From Chionomys nivalis (lineage: Eukaryota; Chordata; Mammalia; Rodentia; Cricetidae), in NCBI RefSeq assembly GCF_950005125.1, contig NC_080112.1, positions 4,534,177-4,598,176 on the forward strand: a stretch of DNA of 64,000 nucleotides, given 5' to 3'. Positions 34,465 to 44,202 of the stretch are shown in pieces. The number at the start of each line of letters is the position of its first letter. Position 1 is the stretch's first letter. The notes beneath the pieces were generated by a model. It did no database searches and had not been told where the DNA came from. It worked only from the letters and a program-made list of their open reading frames with translations. A program made the translations under genes and the position numbers.

Positions 34465-36042
34465 GAAAAAGAGTTATAAAAAAGTAAAGTCTTTAAAGAG
34501 ACAGAGTACAGAAAGTCATAGATTAAAGGAGTAAAAATACTAAAATAAATATTAAATTGTAGAAAAACTAGTAGAGTAAGAAAAATGAGCCACAGAAAGA
34601 TGGAAAATACACAGATCCTGGATTATGTGTATTGTTATGTTTATTATTATGTTTTCTTTGAAATTTTTGACTACAGAGATATATTTGATTCTGGGAGCTG
34701 CTAAGCTAAACCAACACATACATTTTAAAGGTATCTTGACTTCAAAATTTGGGTCTAAGGATATGTTGCATTGGAAAAGAGGTTCTACTTTGGTATTCAC
34801 AGAGGATGAGAACCTTTGGATTCTTTTCAGACTAAAGTTGTTTGATCGAACAAGACCCCCTGAAACAATGGCCCAGATGGTCCAACATCCATGATGGTTT
34901 TAGGACTGCTGGCTGAGATGGACCTATCACACAGGATACCCCATGACAGACCTGATTAACACCTCTCCCAATCAGAAGGAAGTAGTCTAGACAACAAGGC
35001 CCAAATTCCCTAAATGATTGTTTATAAATGTTTGTTTACATTTAAAGGAGGATATGCTATAGATATGAATACTTAGTATTGGTATGGATCATAGTCTATT
35101 GATACAAATTTAAGATCAACTTTGTCATATGTATATTTCTGCTCTTTATTAATGTATTGTGTTTGTGAAGCTCATTTAAAAATGTAATATATAATTAAGA
35201 AATATAAGTTAATAGTCATCTATAATAATCAAACTTGTAATCATGTTAGTTAGGTTTTCTAGATGTAAAGAGATATATTTCAGATGGATAGATATTCTTC
35301 AGACCTTTCAAAGACTAATGGAATATGACATGACACTTAAAATTTTTTAAGAACTTAACTTTTTATGACAATGAGACACATATGCTCCTGGCAGCACCAA
35401 TCCACTTTCTCTTCTTCAAGAGGAAGATGGGCATCAAAGAGGCTCCTTATGGAGTTGGTTAGTTATTTGGGCAGGAAACTGCTCTTCATTGGACTGTTTG
35501 ATGCTATGCTGTATGAAATGGACATGCAGGACCCACAGAAAAATGACTGCTGAACTTACCTAAAGTTGAGACAGTCCTTAAGGTTTCTGGCTTCATGAAA
35601 GAACAAAAACAGTCTACAAGACATTCGCAGGACACAGAAGAAAGTGACTGACAAACTGCCAATATAGATGGAACTGTCTTTGAAATTTTCTGCTTCATGG
35701 AAAAGTCTGCTGGAAACTATGGGCCTGTAGACTGAAGATGGGTGCCCCAATGTTACAGAAGAACTCTGGGTGACTGTCCAGGCAGCAAGATGTTTCTGTC
35801 AATTTTAGAGTTTTGGAAATTGCTTACAATGCACTTTCTGTTTACTTAGGTAATATTATATCCTTCTGGAGTTTTTGATGGAGTTGAAGAGTAGATAGTT
35901 ATAGTTTTCCTTAGTTATGAAAATATATAAAGTAGATATGAATATTATAACTATAATTCTTGCTTGATAACTGTTTTGTTATATGTAATTTTACTATGTT
36001 AAAGTTAAAACCTTCCTTTTTATTTGGACAGAAAGGGGGAAA

Positions 36043-36411
36043 TGGTTTGGGAAGTTCTTCTGTATATGTGTTGCTTTTATTGGTTAATGAATAGAGCTGT
36101 TTCTGCCAGTGGCTTAGCAGAATAGAGTTAGGTGGGAAAACTAAACTGAATTCCGGGAGAAAGAAGGCAGAGTCAGTGAGATGCCATGTACCCGCCAGAG
36201 GAGAAAGACGTGCACTGCCAGTTTGAACCTTGCCAGGAGGTCACAAGTCTCATGGTAAAATATAAAGTAAATAAAATGGGTTAATTTAAGATGTAAGAGC
36301 TAGCTAGCAATATGCTTAAGTGATTGGCCAAGCAGTGATTTAAATAATACAGTTTTATGTAATTATTTAGGGTCTGAGTAGCCAGGAATAAACGAGCAGC
36401 CTCCACCTACA
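36043..36411 (+). repeat. 3' LTR of element A
   Basis: TGGTTTGGGAAGTTC ... CACCTACA, directly after the polypurine tract. Confidence 0.9.
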
Positions 36412-36417
36412 CAGGTT
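36412..36417. repeat. Right 6-bp target-site duplication of element A
   Basis: CAGGTT, a perfect match to 33448-33453. Confidence 0.9.
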
Positions 36418-36545
36418 GAACCCCAATTACTTTATTCATGCTACACATAAATCTCTTTCCCCCTTCTCAGAACATATTATTTCTTCCACACCCTATACCT
36501 GGCTCTATAAACTCATCATCAATAAATGGTTTGATTAATTTTTTA
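36418..36545 (+). mobile_element. Composite rodent repeat, right part after the nested LTR element
   Basis: Continues the repeat interrupted at 33453 (GAACCCCAATTACTTTATTC). The right limit is uncertain. Confidence 0.4.
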
Positions 36546-36555
36546 AAATAACTGT

Positions 36556-36634
36556 GTATATGTGTGTGTCTATGTGAATGTGTGTGTGTGTGTGTGTGTG
36601 CCTTTGTGTGTGTGTATGCCTCTGTGTGTGTGTA
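36556..36634. repeat. Interrupted (TG)n array
   Basis: TG-rich, with CCTTTG and CCTCTG interruptions. It adjoins the tail side of the inverted B3 that follows. Confidence 0.9.
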
Positions 36635-36785
36635 CCTGTGGAGACCAGAAGAGAGTATTACATCCTCTGGAACTGAAGTTATGGGCAGTTGTGAACTTCC
36701 CTGTGTAGGTGCTAGGAACTGAACTCAGGTCCTCTGGAAGAGCAACATGAGCTCTTATCAGGTGACTCACTTCTCTGGTCACTTG
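36635..36785 (-). mobile_element. B3 SINE, inverted
   Basis: CTGTGGAGACCAGAAGAGAG, CATCCTCTGGAACTGAAGTT, AGGTGCTAGGAACTGAACTC, AGGTCCTCTGGAAGAGCAAC, then the head remnant GTGACTCACTTCTCTGGTC. Confidence 0.85.
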
Positions 36786-38094
36786 ATTTATTTGTTTGTT
36801 TGCTATGAGTTATGCTACCACATAATAAGCTTTTACAATTAATCTATCTGGAGTGTAATTTTAAATGCTGTTGAGAAAATGGACATTTTAAAAAGTTCTT
36901 CCATTTTGTCCTTTTGACACAATCCTTTATACACATCAACTTTAGTAGAATGCCTTTGTGTATAATACCTTTTCAAATTATAGTCATGGAAACCTTGCAT
37001 ACAGTCTCTACAAATTAAGCTGAGTGCCTTAGTATTGATGAAAAAGCAAGCATCTGTCCACTTTTCATTGAACAATCTTCCTTCTCGGTAATTTTTCTTT
37101 TGAGATGTTGTAGAATGAATGATAGGATTAAAAATCACTAATAGATGATGACTACATTTACTTTTATTATGAAAATTCATTGACAGAAAAATACAAAACA
37201 ATGCTTGAACCTGTCCAGGTCTCAGTTGCTAATGCAGCATTAAGTAGAGGACTCAATGTAGTGCATAGTGGGTAACAGGTCAGATGTAGTCAAGGTGTTG
37301 AAGTACCCTTAACAATCACATTATAATACTTATTTGTCATCTAAATAAAATTAAATGGCTATCATTTTTAAGCGTAGGCTGAGGTACTTTTGAAAATCAC
37401 TGTGTTTCACTCTCAAAGTTACCATGAGTTCCTGTAACATCTGATGGGGCCAATTCCACTGTTGGATGATATAGCACATTGGAAGCCACATACCACTGTA
37501 TAGTTGACAACACACATGTGTAAAAACAGCACAAATATACATTTGTTTATTTTATATAACAACACTACCATCTATGTAGTTCATCCTCAAGAATTTTGTA
37601 ATCAAATTATAAACATATGCACACACACAATTCATATTTTAAGTAAACTTTCATTTTTTTGTTGGGCCACATTCACTACTATCCTGAGTTGTGAACCAGA
37701 CACTGCTGGTTTATACGAACCTTAACCCTATGCATAATAAATATATAAAAATAAAATTAAAAGAACATCTTTTTCAAAAAGGAACAAAATAGTCCCTTGA
37801 AGCAGATGAGCCATTCAAGCTATGGCATAGTTGATACTTGAATGTCAAGAGTAAGTATTCTGGTAATTCGACCAAGGAACAAACTAGCTCAGGTTGATAC
37901 CAGATACAGGTTGGTTTATTTTTTAACATTTGGTTTACATGTTGTTGAGCCAACCAATCCACTTGTAATCTTCTGTGAAACAAAGCAGTTTCCACCCAGA
38001 GAGAAGAAACTGGTCCATGGTTCCATTACAAATAAGACAGGGTGAGATTGAGTCTGCTTTGATGTGAGGGAGTAGTCTGTGTGTTTTTTCCTGT
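36786..38094. other. Unassigned AT-rich sequence
   Basis: The 120-codon minus-strand frame at 36839-37201 has no recognisable domain. Nothing else seen. Confidence 0.4.
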
Positions 38095-38300
38095 TTCTAA
38101 AGACAGGGTCTCTCTCCGAGCCAAGTCAATTAGACTTGGCTAGTTAATGAACCCCCCCAAGGTCCACCCATCTGCCTGTTCCCCAGCCCTGGGATTACAT
38201 GCATGTACCACCATGCCCACTATTTTACTTGAGTGATGAGGAACCAAACTCAGCTTCTCATACTTATGCAGCAAACACTTTACCCACTGAGTTGTGGGTC
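38095..38300 (-). mobile_element. B4-type composite SINE, old copy
   Basis: Inverse B1-like part (GACAGGGTCTCTCTCCGAGC, CCTGGGATTACATGCATGTA, CCACCATGCCCAC) followed by an ID-like head (GAGGAACCAAACTCAGC, ACACTTTACCCACTGAG). Confidence 0.7.
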
Positions 38301-38309
38301 CATTTCACT

Positions 38310-38735
38310 GTGGGTAGTGCCACCCTCGGCTGGTGGTCCTTTCTTATTTAAGAAGGCAGGCTGAGCAAGCCATGTGGGCAAACAACAAAGCAGGACTCTT
38401 CTATGGCTCTGCTTTAGTTCCTGTCTCCATGTTCCTGTCCTCGCTTCTCCCAGTAAATGAGTAACGTGGACGTGAAATAGATATAAACCTATTCATCCCT
38501 CAAGTTGCTTTTTGCTTGTTTGTTTATTTATTTATTTTTTTGAGACAGAGTTTCTCTGTCTCCTTTAGCCCTGACTGTCCTGGAACTCACTCTGTAGACC
38601 AGACCAGGCTGACTTCAAACTCACAGAGATTTACCTACCTCCATCTCCCAAGTGCTGGGTTAAATGTGCCACCACCACTGTGATTTTTATCATGGTGTTT
38701 TATCACAGTAATAAAAATGATAACTAAGACATGGT
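38310..38735 (+). mobile_element. Rodent MaLR-like LTR, split by a B1
   Basis: Left part: GGTAGTGCCACCCTCGGCTG, GTGGTCCTTTCTTATTTAAG, AAGGCAGGCTGAGCAAGCC, TCAAGTTGCTTTTTGC. Right part: TCATGGTGTTTTATCACAGT, AATGATAACTAAGACA. The two parts join naturally if the B1 at 38541-38690 is removed. Same family as 54835-55215. Confidence 0.7.
38541..38690 (-). mobile_element. B1 SINE nested in an LTR
   Basis: Well preserved inverse B1: TGAGACAGAGTTTCTCTGTC, GACTGTCCTGGAACTCACTC, TGTAGACCAGACCAGGCTG, CCCAAGTGCTGGGTTAAATG, GCCACCACCAC. The T-rich run just left of it is its inverse poly(A). Confidence 0.92.
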
Positions 38736-39099
38736 GAAGGTGGTACAAGCCTTCATGGATAAAAGTTCCTGAAAAGGCAAGATTTGAGGTGAATTTTTAT
38801 CATTTAAGAAGAAACAACTTTGAGATATTTATAGATTTCCATGTAGTTATAAGAGAGAAACCATGGTACCTTACACCCACTTCCTCCACAATGGCAATGC
38901 ATTAAAAAGTGTAGGGTAATGTCAAACCAAAATAGTGACATTCCACAGTCAAGACAGAAAACTTTTCCATCCCCAGTATCATCTTGTCCTCTTTTAACCA
39001 TGTCTACTTTCTTTTTCTGCTTCTGCTACCACCCTTAACCCCAGCAATTACTAATTTAGTCTTCATTACTAGGTTACTATCATTTCTGTGTTAATCATC
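38736..39099. other. Unassigned non-coding sequence
   Basis: Nothing recognised. Confidence 0.4.
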
Positions 39100-39200
39100 C
39101 CAGACCTTAGGAGGTTGACACAAGACTGTGACTTTAAGGCCAGCCTGGGTTACACAGTGAGCTGAGATTCACCAGGGTTACATAGTAAGAACCTGTTTAA
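39100..39200 (+). mobile_element. B1 SINE fragment, old
   Basis: Lacks the 5' box A. It has CTTAGGAGGTTGACACAAG, AGGCCAGCCTGGGTTACAC and GGGTTACATAGTAAGAACC. Confidence 0.65.
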
Positions 39201-40559
39201 AAATAATGTTAAATCATTAAAATTATACAGTAGCTAATATTTAGGACTTGAACTCAAGAGGGAATTGTGGTGACACTTGAGGAGTCAGAAGTGGGAGAGT
39301 GAGGGTTGGAAATGATGTAAATTATAGTACTCATATATGAAATTTTAAAAGTAATTATAAAATTAGAGTGACATGTGTGTTATGAGGCATGTGTTCTATA
39401 CACAGTGGGATCAGCTCACCAATCTCTGCTCTAAGAAGTCCAGTGGTTTTAGGAGGGAGAATGAGCAACTTGTGTGTTTACAGAACAACATTTACACCCA
39501 CTTTGACCCAATATTGGCCATGTAGAGGGGGACTTGGTCTCTCTCTCAGAGTGGGAAGTTGAAAACATAGGAAGTTGAAAGCTGACTTGCATGGGGGGTT
39601 GGGGGGGGACTGGGACCAAATCTGGGCCAGAAGGGTCTGTGGTGTAAATTGCACTTCTATGTTAATTGTCATCTGTTAATTACATTACAAAAAAGGGAGA
39701 AAAGCAGAAACTCTTCTGCCATCCCATCCCAATGTTCAGTGTGTGTGCTGGCTCAGTGAGCCATGAACAATTTCAAGACAAGGAGGCACACATTGAAAGA
39801 CATTGCTATATATTTAGTGATAATGGAGATTTTCTTTCTTAAGGCTTGATATAAACTTTGATTGCATAGCATTTCTTTAATTTGTTGCTATTCAAGAAAA
39901 CCCTGAGAACACTGTGGTGAGCAATGCTGAGCTTTCCATTTGCACTTTCATTTGCATATTTTAATTTGCCTGACTACAGCTCCACACACACCTACATGGA
40001 CAATCCCCCTAGGAGCGAAGAGAATATTTTCCATGTTAAATAATATCTTTTATTGTTGTAGGGTTGACCAGCTGTATTTAACCATTGAAGGGGCTGGAGA
40101 AAATATGTGCCTTGGAGAACTTACAAATGGCTTGTCTCTATGCCAGCCTGCCCACACCACTCCCAGACAAAGAACAAAATATCTGTAATAGACCCCCAGC
40201 TAGCCTGAATTTTTCCCACTTCTGGTATTTCCAATGTTGAAAAAATACATGGCCCTAGAACAGGAAGTCATCACAGAAGTATCTGCTGAGCAACCATAGA
40301 AAGATAGGGAGACCCTGGAAACCAGACAGAGTCCAGGAATCTTCATATCTCCTTATTCTCCTGAATTGTGTTGTGCTTTTCCTGGGGATAGAACCAGAAT
40401 CAGAGCATTGGATTCAGGATCCATGGGATTGCTTCACGGCTTCCTGTTTGAGTTTGTGAAAGGAAATAAATTCAAGACCAATAAAGTTGGGATATCAATA
40501 ATGTTAATATCATCTCTCCATATAATTGTGGGTAATAATAGGGAAAAGTTATGAACAAT
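39201..40559. other. Unassigned sequence, possibly with an L1 tail
   Basis: 39230-39400 reads like an old L1 3'UTR end but I cannot prove it. A G-rich run at 39594-39609 (GGGGGGTTGGGGGGGG) is a candidate quadruplex. No gene seen. Confidence 0.35.
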
Positions 40560-41119
40560 CTTTAGCCTTTTCTAGAATATGTTCTCTATAAGATTTTACA
40601 GAATGAGCATATCACAGCCAATGCACTGCCCAGCCCTCTAAGTACAGCTCTCAACCACCATCAGAAAATGCTGCTTTTTGGTACAAGTTGAGATGATTAC
40701 AAAGACCGACAATGTCACAAACACAGAGAAAAAGTGTCTGGAGGTGCCAACCCTAAATGATGCACCTAGAACTCTATCCCTACACTCAAGACTCTAGGAA
40801 AATTGCAAAAGGGAGGTAGAAAGATTGCAATATCAGAGATCCAGGAAACCTGCTAGTGGATAGTATAGACATGACAGGGAAGTGGCACCCAGAGAATCTT
40901 AACATGGTCACATAACCAAGTCCTGCATAATTACCACACAAGTTGATACCTCAGTGTGGATGAGGGAAATATGAAGCTCTATAGGCAATTAATAGCTGTC
41001 AAACTCCAGATCCTAAGTGGTTGACCCTTAGTATTGGGGGGTTGTCTCTGGAGAAGACTGATTCTCCCTGTTACTAAATGGAATATATGAATTTTATAAA
41101 GAGTCAAAGAGGGACATGG
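40560..41119 (+). mobile_element. Lx-like L1 3'UTR, left part
   Basis: Order of motifs follows an old L1 3'UTR: CATATCACAGCCAATGCACT, CTCTCAACCACCATC, AAAAGGGAGGTAGAAAG, AGGCAATTAATAGCTGTCAA. It appears to continue beyond the solo LTR at 41,491-41,620. Confidence 0.45.
41113..41119. repeat. Left target-site duplication of solo LTR
   Basis: GACATGG, repeated at 41484-41490. Six of the seven bases are the duplication and the seventh is probably chance. Confidence 0.8.
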
Positions 41120-41483
41120 TGATGTGGGAAGTCCTTCTGTATATTTGTTGTTTTTATTAGTTAATAAATAAAAAAGCTACCTTGGCCTGTGATAGGGCAG
41201 AATAGAGCTAGGTGGGAAAACTAAGCTGAATGCTGGGAGAAAGTAGGCGGAGTCAGTGGGATGCCTGTGGCCGCTTTAGGGGACAGACGTTGTAGAATCT
41301 TGCCAGTAAACCATGAGCCTCGTGGTAAAATATAAACTAATGGAAATGGGTTAATTTAAGATGTAAGAGTTAGCCAGTAAGAAGCTAGAGCTAATAGGCC
41401 AAGCAGTGTTTTAAATACTATAGTTTCTATGTAATTATTTCGGGTCTGAGTGGCTGGGAACAAACAAGCAGCATCTGCCTACA
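41120..41483 (+). mobile_element. Solo class II LTR (short-LTR family, subtype A)
   Basis: From TGATGTGGGAAGTCC to TCTGCCTACA, 364 bases. It aligns with both LTRs of element A: TAGGTGGGAAAACTAAGCTG, AATGCTGGGAGAAAGTAGG, AACTAATGGAAATGGGTTAA, ATTATTTCGGGTCTGAG. Flanking duplications show it is an integration product. It is inserted into an old L1 3'UTR. Confidence 0.9.
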
Positions 41484-41490
41484 GACATGG
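41484..41490. repeat. Right target-site duplication of solo LTR
   Basis: GACATGG, a perfect match to 41113-41119. Confidence 0.8.
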
Positions 41491-42129
41491 GATAGACTGA
41501 ATGAGGTAAGAGAGGTGTGGAAATAATGGAAATACAGTACTCGTGTAAGAATTTTCAAAATATAGAAAAAGTTTAACTTAAAGAAAAGAGCATGTTGTAG
41601 TTTTGTGCAGACCCCAGCATGCTCTCCTAGGGACTCTGTCATGTCAAATTTTCTACCTGGAGCCCTAGTTTCTTATGGGCCTTTTGAGAAACAGCATCAA
41701 GGTATCAAGGTTGACATCTATGTGCTTGTGACAGTAGATTAGAATATTTTAGTACGTGGCTGAGGGTTGAGAGTATGGGCAGAGGACAGACAGAGCTGAG
41801 GACCCTGTGCTGTGCCTTGTTTGGGGCCCAGGTAAGAAGGCACAGTGGTGCCACTATGAAGATCTCTACTTTATTTTTTTATTTATGCTCTTCAAACTTA
41901 CTTGTTGAATCGGTGTTCACCTAGCCCACCCTAATGTGCTGCCTGCCAGACAATGAAGCACAAAGGTGAGCAAGGAATTTCCTGCCCTTGCCTCACAGAG
42001 CTGGCTGTGTTAGGGAAACTGAGTTTTTAAGTTTATAAGTGATTATAAGAAACTTAAAGAACCAGATTTAATCCAAGTTTGTGACTGTCATCACACAGAG
42101 ACCGAAATTTCACAGACTAATTTTAAAGT
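41491..42129. other. L1 3'UTR tail to about 41620, then unassigned
   Basis: The left part (GATAGACTGAATGAGG ... TGTAAGAATTTTCAAAATAT) looks like the tail of the L1 cut by the solo LTR. The remainder is unassigned. Confidence 0.4.
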
Positions 42130-42430
42130 TGTCTTATTCTGTTTAGGATGCTATAACAGAAACCATAGACAAAGTGCCTATAAACAACAGGAATGTATTG
42201 ATAACAGTTCTGGAGGAAGGATGGTGCAGATCAGGCTGCTATTAGGGTTGAATTGTGGTAAAAGCCTCTTTGTGTTCTACATTACCACGTTCTCATTGTG
42301 TTCGTATCTTATAAGGCATAGGAGTGTTCGGAGACATCCTTTATAAGGGCACGTATCCCATTCACGAGGGGTCTGCCCTCCTGACTTAACACCTGCTCCT
42401 GGAGCTTGAGGGTTAAGATTTCAACAAATA
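42130..42430 (-). mobile_element. Old mammalian MLT-like LTR
   Basis: Landmarks: GGATGCTATAACAGAAACC, CTATAAACAACAGGAATGTA, AACAGTTCTGGAGGAAGG, TCCTTTATAAGGGCACGTAT, CCCATTCACGAGGGGTCTGC, GGGTTAAGATTTCAACAAAT. The same family in direct orientation starts at 63916. Confidence 0.6.
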
Positions 42431-42795
42431 GATTTTAAGAGGATATTAGCATTTAGAGAATAGCAAATGCTGAGCAAATCTTCCATATAATTATGAAACA
42501 TATTTTTATACACAAAAGAAGCTTCTAAATGCAGAAACTAAAATGAAAACAAGAGACAAAAGTACCATGAAGCTATGTAAAGGACTCTTCCAAGGGACTT
42601 TAGAATAGTAATTTGTCTAAGCTCTCTTAGTTGGTTTTACCATAAGGACAAAAGAACTACAAAAATTCTTAAAATATTTTCAGGAAATCATATTGTTTCT
42701 AGAATGTTGAATGTGTTTGTCTGAGACTGTCATGCATGTGTTGTGGGGTGAATCAGCTCATGTGCCAGTTTTATCTAATGAAGGAGACTGAAATC

Positions 42796-42810
42796 AAAAC
42801 GCTGTAAGCC
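42796..42810. repeat. Left 15-bp target-site duplication of the full-length L1
   Basis: AAAACGCTGTAAGCC, repeated perfectly at 50431-50445. The A-rich start fits cleavage at a TTTT/R type site on the opposite strand. Confidence 0.95.
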
Positions 42811-43174
42811 GCTCTTCTTGTCCCACCCAGCTTGCATCCAGAACCCTTCTTCCTTCTGTCCCCTTTCCTCTTTGGGCACATAACACCATCCAGCTCAGTC
42901 TGTCTGGCGCTGGGGGCAAATCCTCAGGGCAAGCAGGCAGGCGAGACCTCCTTTGCTTCACTGGCCCGCCTGCACCAACCAAGGTAGGCGCTTTGTTTAC
43001 GAACTACCCAACCTGCAAGGAGATCTGATCTCGGCACCAGGAGAGAAAGCAATGCGGTGAGTTTGTGACCAGCGGTGGCGGAAGCAGCCCTGGACAGGGA
43101 ACTCTGAAGTTCCTCATCCCCCTCCCTATACTCCCCGGGCTCCCTACAGGGGCTCTACCCCCCCATACTGCCTC
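42811..43174 (+). repeat. L1 5'UTR monomer 1
   Basis: First, most distal unit. It begins directly at the insertion junction, so the upstream end of the array is at or near a monomer boundary. Confidence 0.85.
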
Positions 43175-43538
43175 TCTCTTCTTGTCCCACCCAGCTTGCA
43201 TCCAGAACCCTTCTTCCTTCTGTCCCCTTTCCTCTTTGGGCACATAACACCATCCAGCTCAGTCTGTCTGGCACTGGGGGCAAATCCTCAGGGCAAGTAG
43301 GCAGGCGAGACCTCCTTTGTCTCACTGGCCCGCCTGCACCAACCAAGGTAGGCGCTTTGTTTACGAACTACCCAACCTGCACGGAGATCTGATCTCGGCA
43401 CCAGGAGAGACAGCAGTGCGGTGAGTTTGTGACCAGCGGAGGCGGAAGCAGCCCTGGACAGGGAACTCTGAAGTTCCTCATCCCCCTCCCTATACTCCCC
43501 GGGCTCCCTGCAGGGGCTCTACCCCCCCATACTGCCTC
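43175..43538 (+). repeat. L1 5'UTR monomer 2
   Basis: Differs from monomer 1 by a few substitutions only, for example GCGGAGGCGG versus GCGGTGGCGG. Confidence 0.88.
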
Positions 43539-43903
43539 TCTCTTCTTGTCCCACCCAGCTTGCATCCAGAACCCTTCTTCCTTCTGTCCCCTTTCCTCTT
43601 TGGGCACATAACACCATCCAGCTCAGTCTGTCTGGCACTGGGGGCAAATCCTCAGGGCAAATAGGCAGGCGAGACCTCCTTTGTCTCACTGGCCCGCCTG
43701 CACCAACCAAGGTAGGCGCTTTGTTTACGAACTACCCAACCTGCATGGAGATCTGATCTCGGCACCAGGAGAGACAGCAGTGCGGTGAGTTTGTGACCAG
43801 CGGCAGCGGAAGCAGCCCTGGAAAGGGAACTCTGAAGTTCCTCATCCCCCTCCCTATACTCCCTGGGCTCCCTGCAGGGGCTCTATACCCCGCATACTGC
43901 CTC
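43539..43903 (+). repeat. L1 5'UTR monomer 3
   Basis: One base longer than the others, with more differences near its right end (CTCTATACCCCGCATACTG). Confidence 0.85.
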
Positions 43904-44080
43904 TCTCTTCTTGTCCCACCCAGCTTGCATCCAGAACCCTTCTTCCTTCTGCCCCCTTTCCTCTTTGGGCACATAACACCATCCAGCTCAGTCTGTCTGG
44001 CGCTGGGGGCAAATCCTCAGGGCAAGTAGGCAGGCGAGATTTCCTTTGTTTCACTGGCCTGCCTGCAACAAGCAAGGAGA
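43904..44080 (+). repeat. L1 5'UTR partial monomer 4, next to the tether
   Basis: Keeps the first half of the unit (to GCGAGATTTCCTTTG) and then diverges. The tether (44080-44202) still has a faint resemblance to the monomer's second half (CACCAGGAGAGCTAGCACTG). Confidence 0.75.
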
Positions 44081-44202
44081 GACATCACTAGAACACCAGG
44101 AGAGCTAGCACTGCAGAGAGCCATCACTGGGAAGGTACATCAGTAGGCAAGGAGACCTGATCCGGTAAAAGAACATCCAGAGGGGAGCATTCGGAGAAAG
44201 AG

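Larger units (their letters stand above)
33454..36411 (+). mobile_element. Complete short class II LTR retrotransposon, element A (non-coding)
   Basis: A 2.96-kb element with 366- and 369-base LTRs, an interior of about 2.2 kb, a polypurine tract (AGAAAGGGGGAAA) directly before the 3' LTR, and a perfect 6-bp target duplication. The interior has no gag, protease or pol reading frame. Its last ~1 kb (from GTTTATAAATG near 35,020) aligns with nearly the whole interior of the element at 62174-63884. The two LTRs differ at roughly 15% of positions by eye, so this is an older insertion. The 162-codon minus frame at 33756-34244 and the 62-codon frame at 35365 are not preserved in the sister element. 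It resembles mys-like non-autonomous elements, a name given from memory. Confidence 0.88.
42811..44202 (+). promoter_or_regulatory. L1 5'UTR: array of 364-bp promoter monomers
   Basis: Three complete monomers start at about 42811, 43175 and 43539. A partial fourth starts at about 43904 and merges into a non-repeated tether at about 44080-44202. CTTGTCCCACCCAGC recurs at 42817, 43181, 43545 and 43910, so spacing is 364, 364 and 365. In muroid L1 the monomers carry the sense promoter. Each complete monomer here has one forkhead-type core TGTTTAC (42994, 43358, 43722) and one GCGGAAGCAGCC block. Period and sequence differ from the ~200-bp A, F and Tf monomers I know from mouse. Confidence 0.9.

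Noticed and set aside
35365..35553. 62-codon frame inside element A's conserved interior
   Set aside because: The aligned region of element B (about 62890-63060) has an in-frame stop and length changes, so the shared conservation is not at protein level.
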